Shown piece after piece: positions 58,136 to 64,000 of a stretch of 64,000 bases of DNA. The translations under genes and the position numbers were made by a program. Below the pieces are notes generated by a model that made no database searches, had not been told where the DNA came from, and was given only the letters and a program-made list of their open reading frames with translations. The number at the start of each line of letters is the position of its first letter. Position 1 is the first letter of the stretch. The stretch is from Geobacteraceae bacterium (GTDB taxonomy: Bacteria > Desulfobacterota > Desulfuromonadia > Geobacterales > Pseudopelobacteraceae), in assembly GCA_016720395.1 (NCBI GenBank), contig JADKKR010000002.1, positions 372,001 through 436,000 on the forward strand, written 5' to 3'.

Positions 58136-59455
58136 TTATGATCGGGCATTCCCCGGAATAATCTCGTCAGGGTCAAAACCGGTACCGGTCAACGGCAGAT
58201 AGATCCTGAAGGTCGTCCCTTTACCCGGTTCGCTGTCGACATCGATATGGCCGTTATGCTGTCTGATGATGCTGTACGCGATCGAAAGGCCGAGGCCTGT
58301 GCCCGTGCCGTTGTCGGAGGTGAAAAAAGGTTCAAAGATCTTCCGGGCGATTTCCCGGTCCATGCCGGTGCCGTTATCCGTTACCGAAAGCATGGCATAT
58401 TTTCCCGTTTCACCGAAGCCATGGAGCCGTATGAAGCCGTTATCAATATCGACCGCTTCGATGAGTATCGACAACCTGCCGCCGCCGGGCATGGCGTGCC
58501 GGGCGTTGGTGGCCAGGCTTATGATTACCTGCTCCAGCTGGCCTCTGTCGGCGGTTACCTCCAGGCGCTGCTCACTGCAGGCTATTTCCAGATGTATCCC
58601 CTCACCGGTTACCATGCTCAGGAACGATTCCACATCCCTGATGATTTCATTGACATCCACCGGCAGGGGATTGACCGGCTGCATACGGCTGAAGTTGAGC
58701 AGACTCTTGGTTAGATTTGCCCCCCGGTCGGCCGCTGCGATAATCTGGTCCAGATTGACCCGCAGAGGATCGTCCGCCGTCATGTTCATTTCCGAACAGG
58801 CACCGTAGCCTACGATCACGTGGAGGATATCATTGATATCCCGGGCAATCCCTCCGGCCAGCAGAACGACCGTCTCCATCTTCTCTGCCTGCATAAGATG
58901 CGCCTCCAGGTTCTTGCGCCCGGTAATGTCGATCAGGGCGAGGCGGAATTCCTGCCCCGAGGCGGTGGCCATGGCTTCGATCTGCACGATGACCGGCTGC
59001 TTTCTCTTGTTCAGCAGCACAAGTTCGCACGACTCCTTGATCCGGCCGGTAAGGACCGTGTCAAGAAAAACGGCGAAGGCCGTGCGATCAGCAGCAGCGA
59101 CGAATGTTCCGAACTTCCGGCCGATCAGCCGGCAGCGGACACCACCGAGAAGGCTGGCCCCGGCAAGATTAACGGCACTGATCTCGCCGGCGTGGGTCAG
59201 GGTGATGTAGCAGACCGGAGCGAAGTCGTAGAGGTCGGTATATTTCTCCAGCGCCGTTTCCAGTCTGTCCCTGGTCTGAAGGAGCTCGCTGTTCTGCATC
59301 TCCAGTTCAACCTGGTGAACCTGCAGTTCATGAAGCAGTCGCATCGGTTCATCATCCAGCCGGGAAGCGTCCGCTGCAGTCGGGTTTAATGTGAGCTGCT
59401 GTTCTGCACGGCATCGCAGCTTGTCGGCTGCTTTCGTGCGTTTGACGGTTTTCAT
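58136..59455 (-). CDS. PAS histidine kinase lacking the phospho-acceptor His
   Basis: 439 aa. N-terminal coiled coil (LLHELQVHQVELEMQNSELL), PAS domain (about 70-185), NtrB-like dimerisation helix and a full HATPase_c with NDxxGTGLGLSIAYSI and DNGTGMDREIAR. In the H-box the normal GGIAHDFNN reads GGIARDINDIL, with Arg205 (codon CGG) in place of His. Without His it cannot phosphorylate in the usual way and may be a pseudokinase or partner of another kinase. Start ATG 59455. Not a frameshift: flanking sequence is intact. Confidence 0.85.
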   Translation of the reverse strand: MKTVKRTKAADKLRCRAEQQLTLNPTAADASRLDDEPMRLLHELQVHQVELEMQNSELLQTRDRLETALEKYTDLYDFAPVCYITLTHAGEISAVNLAGASLLGGVRCRLIGRKFGTFVAAADRTAFAVFLDTVLTGRIKESCELVLLNKRKQPVIVQIEAMATASGQEFRLALIDITGRKNLEAHLMQAEKMETVVLLAGGIARDINDILHVIVGYGACSEMNMTADDPLRVNLDQIIAAADRGANLTKSLLNFSRMQPVNPLPVDVNEIIRDVESFLSMVTGEGIHLEIACSEQRLEVTADRGQLEQVIISLATNARHAMPGGGRLSILIEAVDIDNGFIRLHGFGETGKYAMLSVTDNGTGMDREIARKIFEPFFTSDNGTGTGLGLSIAYSIIRQHNGHIDVDSEPGKGTTFRIYLPLTGTGFDPDEIIPGNARS

Positions 59456-59584
59456 AGGTATGTCTTTCCCTCCAGCATCAAGCTGCAACCTGCCACCTAC
59501 GAAAAGTTCTGATGCGGGCGGCCCTTGTCCGTGCGGCGCAGCCCACCTGTTGCCGCTGCACGTCCGCTGCGATTCAGCGAGACC

Positions 59585-59601
59585 GCAGCAGGCTCTGCTG
59601 C
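59585..59601 (-). terminator. possible terminator after CsbD copy 2
   Basis: GCAGCAG, loop 3 nt, CTGCTGC: a 7-bp perfect stem 40 nt after the CsbD stop; no T-tract. Confidence 0.35.
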
Positions 59602-59640
59602 AAGCCGGTGTGCTGTGCGTGCAGACAGAGTGCGTCTCAA

Positions 59641-59820
59641 CTATTTGCCAAACACCTTCTTGACCTGACCGACCTTTTCCTGAACCTTGCCGGTTATCTT
59701 TTCAACGGCACCTTCAGCCTTCAATTTCGGATTATCGGTCAGTTTTCCTGCGGCCTGCTTGAGCGCGCCTTTAACTTCGTGGAATGTTCCTTCGACCTGG
59801 TCTCTCGTGCTTGATTTCAT
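59641..59820 (-). CDS. CsbD-family stress protein (copy 2)
   Basis: 59 aa, MKSSTRDQVEGTFHEVKGAL to VGQVKKVFGK; differs from copy 1 (53594-53773) at about 14 positions by eye. AAGGAG before ATG 59820. Follows the small lipoprotein in the P7 transcript. Confidence 0.92.
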   Translation of the reverse strand: MKSSTRDQVEGTFHEVKGALKQAAGKLTDNPKLKAEGAVEKITGKVQEKVGQVKKVFGK

Positions 59821-59863
59821 TGTGGTCTCCTTGTCATGTGGGTTACGTGCGCTGACCGTAGGG

Positions 59864-60025
59864 TCAGCGATGATCACCATGATGTCCGCCGTGATTTCCT
59901 CCGCGGTTACTTCTGCCTCCGCCGCCGGGGCCGTAGCCGTCCTCTTCCACCACCCATAAACAGCCCGATAGTGCCGAGGCGATCAGAACCAGAATTGCCA
60001 GTTGTGCCACGCGTGATTTTTTCAT
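59864..60025 (-). CDS. small lipoprotein, 53 aa
   Basis: Short gene: AAAGGAGGGATGATCG before ATG 60025, TGA at 59864. Signal ILVLIASALSGC is a clear lipobox; the mature part is short, acidic at first (WVVEEDGYG), then Gly/Asn/His-rich (GGNHGGHHGDHR), which could bind metal. First gene of the P7 transcript, before CsbD copy 2. Confidence 0.75.
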   Translation of the reverse strand: MKKSRVAQLAILVLIASALSGCLWVVEEDGYGPGGGGRSNRGGNHGGHHGDHR

Positions 60026-60152
60026 CGATCATCCCTCCTTTTGTATGGTGCCGGATACCTTCAGCCTGCTGCGTGAAAGATCGGGTCCTGAAAAATGCAG
60101 GCTTGCATTCAGCAGGCATCGCGACCGGCTCCACGATCTGTCAGGATCATAC

Positions 60153-60298
60153 TTCGCAACTAGCATGCCAGTGAAAACCTGCGGGTATCGGGAGTGGAAC
60201 AGCCTGATTATACGGGGGAAAATTTAATGCAGCGGGTTGGCAGGAGAAAAACCGTCAATTTAAACCGTCATCTTCAACATAACCATCATATATGACGA
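60153..60298 (-). promoter_or_regulatory. sigma-54 promoter P7 with IHF-like site
   Basis: Minus strand: CTGGCATG-CTAG-TTGCGAAGT at 60153-60172, IHF-like AATCAG-GCTG-TTC at 60197-60209 and activator element with TCGTCATATATGATGG then TTATGTTG at 60275-60298. Element to GG is 129 nt. Further TGACGG half-sites lie beyond it, near 60251 and 60265. Drives the small lipoprotein and CsbD copy 2. Confidence 0.85.
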
Positions 60299-60306
60299 GT
60301 GCCGGC

Positions 60307-60325
60307 ACCCGCCACGGCAGCGGGT
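60307..60325 (-). terminator. hairpin after the HD-GYP gene
   Basis: ACCCGC, 7-nt loop, GCGGGT, placed 4 nt after the stop codon. GC-only stem without a T-tract, so a weak terminator at best. Confidence 0.35.
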
Positions 60326-60329
60326 TCAT

Positions 60330-61940
60330 CTAGTTCGCAGCGTGCCTGAGGACACCGTTGCCGCCGGGCAGGCCTGCGGTCTGTCCCGGCGGAACGTTCA
60401 GCGGCCTGCTCCACGATTTCTGCCGGATCAACGTTTCGTAACCCTCTGCAAACTGACGCTCCAGCATCCTGAATGCCCTGAGAACAGCCGGATCGAAGTG
60501 CTGCGGCATGCTGCGGCCGTCTCCCTCGAGAATGATCCGGCAGGTGGTTTCGTGGTCGAAGGCAGGTTTGTAGCAGCGGGCGTTGCGCAGGGCGTCATAC
60601 TGGTCGGCCAGGCTCAGGATGCGCCCCTCGAGCGGGATCTGTTCGCCGGAGAGACCATAGGGGTAGCCGCTGCCGTCGAAACGCTCATGGTGGCTGAGAG
60701 CAATCCGTGCTGCCATGCCCATGCGGTGATGGCCGCCGATAATCTCTGAGCCGTGCACCGTGTGCATCTTCATTTCCTGCCATTCATCGTCGGTCAGTTT
60801 CGCGTTCTTCTTCAGAATGGCCGGTGAGACATGGATCTTGCCCACATCATGCAAGGCCGCCTGAATACGGATCATCTGCACAAATTTTTCGGGCAGGCCG
60901 AGCTGTCCGGCAAGCAGGGCACAATAGGTGCCGACCCTCAGGATATGATCCCCGGTCTCCTCGTCATTTGCTTCCGATGCCCGGGCCAGGGCAAAGACCG
61001 TGTATTCGAAGGCGGACTCCGTGTCCCTGACCTGCGATGCGAGTGATTTCAGGAAGAGGCTCTGCATGACGACGCTGTTCAGCACGGTCGCATCGAGCGG
61101 GGTGACTTCGCGACCGTAATTAAGGGCGATCAGGCAGAAGCTGTCGTTGGAGTATCTGACCAGATTGAAAACCGGGATCGATTGTTTTTTAAGTTCTCCC
61201 ACAAGCGTCGATGCGGCCAGCTCCGCATCCGTTTCATTATAATACACCACGATCGGAAGAGCGTTGTCGGAAAAGGCCAGCCTGCGGTCCAGATCCATGC
61301 TGATGGCGCTTTTTTCGGTCGCGGCCCGGCTGGAATCATAGCGCAGCCAATGGGAGCTGCCTGCCTGATCGACCATGCCGATGACCACGATCTGAGGGCT
61401 GTCTTTAAGATCGAATCTGCTTCTGATGATCTGCTGCACGATGCTGTCGATCTTTTCCTGAAAATCGAAATTGGCAGGATCGAAGTTGATGATGATCTGT
61501 TCGCCAAAGGCACTCAGCTTGGCAATGTCATGGCAGGCGGAATTGAGCCGGTCATTCAGTCCTTTGACATGCAGGAGCATCTTTATCCTGGCCAGCACTT
61601 CGGCGGCGTCAAACGGCTTGGAGATGAAATCCTCGGCCCCGGCCTCGATTCCCCGTATACGATGTTCCGTGTCAGCGAAAGCGGTGATCATGACGACCGG
61701 TATATTGGCGTGAAGTTCATCCGACTTGATCCGGCGGCAGACCTCGAATCCATCCATCCCCGGCATCATGACATCCAGAAGGCAGATGTCGATCCGTTCC
61801 GTCCGGATCTTCTCCAGCGCCTGCGGGCCATTCACCGCCGCGATGACGTCATATCCCCGCGGCGTCAGCATGGCATCCAGCAGGCTCAGGTTGAGATGCT
61901 CGTCATCGACGCACAGTATTCTCGGCTTGCTGTGGTTCAT
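60330..61940 (-). CDS. HD-GYP response regulator (c-di-GMP phosphodiesterase type)
   Basis: 536 aa. Receiver domain (1-120) with phospho-acceptor Asp in DICLLDVMMPGMDG; a middle linker region (about 150-330) of unrecognised sensory type; C-terminal HD-GYP domain with HILRVGTYCALLA, HDVGKIHVSP, SHHERFDGSGYPYGLSGEQI and LADQYDALRNAR, so all HD-GYP residues are present. Should hydrolyse c-di-GMP when the receiver is phosphorylated. ATG 61940 overlaps the preceding receiver gene (ATGA), so they are translationally coupled. Confidence 0.93.
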   Translation of the reverse strand: MNHSKPRILCVDDEHLNLSLLDAMLTPRGYDVIAAVNGPQALEKIRTERIDICLLDVMMPGMDGFEVCRRIKSDELHANIPVVMITAFADTEHRIRGIEAGAEDFISKPFDAAEVLARIKMLLHVKGLNDRLNSACHDIAKLSAFGEQIIINFDPANFDFQEKIDSIVQQIIRSRFDLKDSPQIVVIGMVDQAGSSHWLRYDSSRAATEKSAISMDLDRRLAFSDNALPIVVYYNETDAELAASTLVGELKKQSIPVFNLVRYSNDSFCLIALNYGREVTPLDATVLNSVVMQSLFLKSLASQVRDTESAFEYTVFALARASEANDEETGDHILRVGTYCALLAGQLGLPEKFVQMIRIQAALHDVGKIHVSPAILKKNAKLTDDEWQEMKMHTVHGSEIIGGHHRMGMAARIALSHHERFDGSGYPYGLSGEQIPLEGRILSLADQYDALRNARCYKPAFDHETTCRIILEGDGRSMPQHFDPAVLRAFRMLERQFAEGYETLIRQKSWSRPLNVPPGQTAGLPGGNGVLRHAAN

Positions 61941-62317
61941 GTCTGTTCCCCGGGAGCCAGCCACTGCTGGACCAGCCCGGGCAGTTCCCGGGTGCTGATC
62001 GGCTTGGAGAGGTATCCGTCGAATCCGGCCGCCAGGAATTTTTCACGGTCACCCTGCATGGCAAAGGAGGTCAGGGCGATGATCTTCAGTCCGCTGGTCG
62101 CCGGATCTCCCTTCAGTATCTGGCCGGCGGTCATGCCGTCCATGCCGGGCATCTGGATGTCCATCAGAATCAGATCCGGCATCAGGTCACGGGCCAGAAG
62201 CACCCCGTCCTTCCCGTCAGAGGCCACCGCGACGTCGTAGCCGTGGAAGGTCAGGATATCCCTCAGCAGGATCATGTTGTTCGCGTTGTCTTCTATGATC
62301 AGTATCCTGTGCGGCAT
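61937..62317 (-). CDS. stand-alone receiver domain (DivK/CheY-like)
   Basis: 126 aa with only a REC domain: acidic pocket EDN, phospho-acceptor Asp in LILMDIQMPGMDG, and the Lys of LSKPIS. Probably shuttles phosphate from the upstream hybrid kinase or modulates the HD-GYP protein. Nine nt after the kinase stop. Confidence 0.93.
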   Translation of the reverse strand: MPHRILIIEDNANNMILLRDILTFHGYDVAVASDGKDGVLLARDLMPDLILMDIQMPGMDGMTAGQILKGDPATSGLKIIALTSFAMQGDREKFLAAGFDGYLSKPISTRELPGLVQQWLAPGEQT

Positions 62318-62325
62318 GGTGATGG

Positions 62326-64000
62326 TTACCCCCTCTGTGTGACAGGCATTCTGTCTGCAACGGCGCTTTCCACCAGCCTGATGAACTCATGCGATGACAG
62401 GCTCCCTTTTTCCGCTATCCGCCAGACCTTTCCATCCAACCGGGCCCGGTCGGCAGCCGAGAGGTCCATCGCGGTCAATACCAGGATAGGGATATTCGCG
62501 GTACACTCCCCTTTGTGCAGCCGGTCGGCAAGTTCGAAGCCGTTCATGCCGGGCAGGAGCAGATCGAGGACGATCAGATCCGGGGCGGCATGCAGTGACA
62601 TCTCCAGACCGTTCATCCCGTTGCTGGCCTGCAGCACCCGGTATCCCCTGCCCAGCAGGGAGTTCCCCATGGCGGCCATGGTCAGCGGTTCGTCATCGAT
62701 CAGCAGAACAGTTGCAGAACTGTTTTCAGTGGTGGACTCCCTTACGGTTTCCTGTGAAAGCGGAATCGTGAAAATGAACCGGCTGCCCTTACCCAGGGCG
62801 CTTTTGATCCAGATCCTGCCGCCGTGCAGTTCCACCAGCTGCCTGGTCAGCGCCAGCCCAAGGCCGGTGCCTTCATATTCCTTGGTATAGACCGACTCCA
62901 GCTGGGTGAAGGCATGGAACAGTTTCGGGATATCCTCCTTCCTGACGCCGATGCCGGTATCCGCAACGGTGATCTCCATGAAATCGCCGTCCCGCACGGC
63001 ACTCACGTTGACCGCCCCCCCTGCCGGGGTGAACTTGACCGCATTCGAGACCAGGTTGAACATGATCTGTTTCAGCTTCCTCTGGTCTGCCACAATCTGA
63101 ACATCGACCTGCGAGGCAGGTTCCATATGGAGGTCGATACCGTCTTTGAGGGCTTTCTCCCTGAGCATCATCAGGGAGGCTTCCAGTGATTCCTGCAGTG
63201 AAAATTCGCTCAGCTCAAGCACCATCTTGCCGGACTCCACCTTGGAGAGGTCGAGGATGTCATTGATCAGGGAGAGCAGGTGTCTGCCGCTGGTCAGGAT
63301 GTTTTTTACATATTCCTGCTGTTTCTCATTGATCGGGCCGAAGAGTTGGTCCTGCAGCACCTCGGAGAATCCGATCACGGAATTGAGCGGGGTGCGCAGT
63401 TCGTGGCTCATGTTGGCCAGGAAGTCGGACTTCGCGTGGTTGGTTTTTTCAGCCACGGTCCTGGCGCTCTCCAGTTCGAAGTTCTTTTCCTGCAGCACCT
63501 GGTCCAGACGCTTGCGCTCGGTGACGTCGCGCGCTGCGGCGAAGACGCCCTGCAGCCTTCTGTCACGATCGTAGAAGGTGGTCGCATTGAGTGACACCGC
63601 CGTTTCCTTGCCGCTCCTGGCGTGGGCCGTCAGCTCGTAGTCGGTGACCTTTTTTTCCCTCAGCACCTGTTTGATGCCGGCCTCGGCCCGTCCCTGATCG
63701 GTAAAGTTGTTCTTGAACGGAGCACCGATCAATTCATCACGCGTGCAATCGGTAAGTGCCTCCATCTGTTTGTTGACGTCGGTGATGATGCCGGAAGGAT
63801 CGGTGGTCATCAGCGCGTCCATGTTGGATTCGAACAGGGAGCGGGTGTAGAACTGATGGTCGCGCAGTCGTTGACTGAGCTGTTGCTGTTCCGCCTCGAT
63901 CTGCTTGCGGGCGGTGTTGTCGGTGCCGATCAGCAGGTAGCCGATGATGGTGTTTTGATTATCCCGCAGGGCGGTGACCGACACCACCGCCGGGAAGCGG
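62326..64000 (-). CDS. PAS hybrid histidine kinase (5' end outside window)
   Basis: The reading frame is still open at the right edge, so the N-terminus is missing. Visible: PAS domains (about the first 170 residues of this fragment), HisKA with His in NMSHELRTPLNSVIGFSE, HATPase_c with GVRKEDIPKLFHAFTQ and EGTGLGLALTRQLV, and a C-terminal receiver with Asp in LIVLDLLLPGMNGFE. First gene of the kinase/receiver/HD-GYP operon. Confidence 0.93.
   Translation of the reverse strand, partial: RFPAVVSVTALRDNQNTIIGYLLIGTDNTARKQIEAEQQQLSQRLRDHQFYTRSLFESNMDALMTTDPSGIITDVNKQMEALTDCTRDELIGAPFKNNFTDQGRAEAGIKQVLREKKVTDYELTAHARSGKETAVSLNATTFYDRDRRLQGVFAAARDVTERKRLDQVLQEKNFELESARTVAEKTNHAKSDFLANMSHELRTPLNSVIGFSEVLQDQLFGPINEKQQEYVKNILTSGRHLLSLINDILDLSKVESGKMVLELSEFSLQESLEASLMMLREKALKDGIDLHMEPASQVDVQIVADQRKLKQIMFNLVSNAVKFTPAGGAVNVSAVRDGDFMEITVADTGIGVRKEDIPKLFHAFTQLESVYTKEYEGTGLGLALTRQLVELHGGRIWIKSALGKGSRFIFTIPLSQETVRESTTENSSATVLLIDDEPLTMAAMGNSLLGRGYRVLQASNGMNGLEMSLHAAPDLIVLDLLLPGMNGFELADRLHKGECTANIPILVLTAMDLSAADRARLDGKVWRIAEKGSLSSHEFIRLVESAVADRMPVTQRG

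Overview
The window looks like chromosomal DNA from a Geobacter-like deltaproteobacterium (Geobacterales, Desulfobacterota). This is inferred from the gene set and from GC-rich coding sequence: several hybrid and PAS kinases, a HD-GYP response regulator, sigma-54 (RpoN) promoters, a gyrA / HEAT-protein / gpsA run, and large secreted proteins with Cys-containing InlB-like repeats. I see no tRNA, rRNA, CRISPR array, phage or transposase gene.

Layout. 1-5.1 kb: a partial hybrid histidine kinase, a small unknown protein, an acrylyl-CoA-reductase-type dehydrogenase with an enoyl-CoA hydratase, a small membrane protein and an opposing lipase-like hydrolase. 5.6-12.9 kb: housekeeping block of gyrA, a HEAT-repeat protein, gpsA, a gamma-class carbonic anhydrase and an NRAMP Mn/Fe transporter. 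13.0-27.0 kb: secreted giants. A PPC-type repeat protein carries three near-identical 1.24-kb tandem units and is split by a 2-bp frameshift. An M6 metalloprotease shares its InlB-like repeats and C-terminal module. Between them lie an MBL-fold hydrolase and a large conserved helical protein. 27.0-29.9 kb: a GAF-domain AAA+ sigma-54 activator. 29.9-60.3 kb: a stress and envelope island (BON, DUF2959, lmo0937-type, CsbD, UspA, P-type ATPase, AsmA/DUF748-like, AI-2E, PssA, MtfA, phospholipase-D-like lipoprotein, porin, DUF2147, YihY, VIT, DUF1003). 60.3-64 kb: a kinase / receiver / HD-GYP signalling operon, cut by the window end.

The main discovery candidate is regulatory. Seven promoters in the island share one architecture: a canonical sigma-54 -24/-12 element (GG-N10-GC), in most cases an IHF-like site 40-41 bp upstream of it, and a conserved 24-bp upstream activator-like element that starts 129-134 bp upstream of the -24 GG (121 bp in one case, close to one helical turn shorter). 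They sit in front of DUF2959/BON, an alpha/beta hydrolase, a MerR-like/UspA/ATPase run, a coiled-coil protein, the DUF748/AI-2E/PssA operon, and two CsbD genes. This looks like one sigma-54 envelope-stress regulon with a single activator, which I cannot identify from the window.

Secondary themes are five structured inverted-repeat intergenic elements whose arms differ in sequence but keep pairing; pseudogenes or frameshifts in accessory genes (alpha-amylase-type enzyme, CheB-like, Lys-rich secreted protein, a MerR-like paralogue with an exact 11-nt deletion, the PPC protein); and a histidine kinase whose phospho-acceptor His is replaced by Arg.
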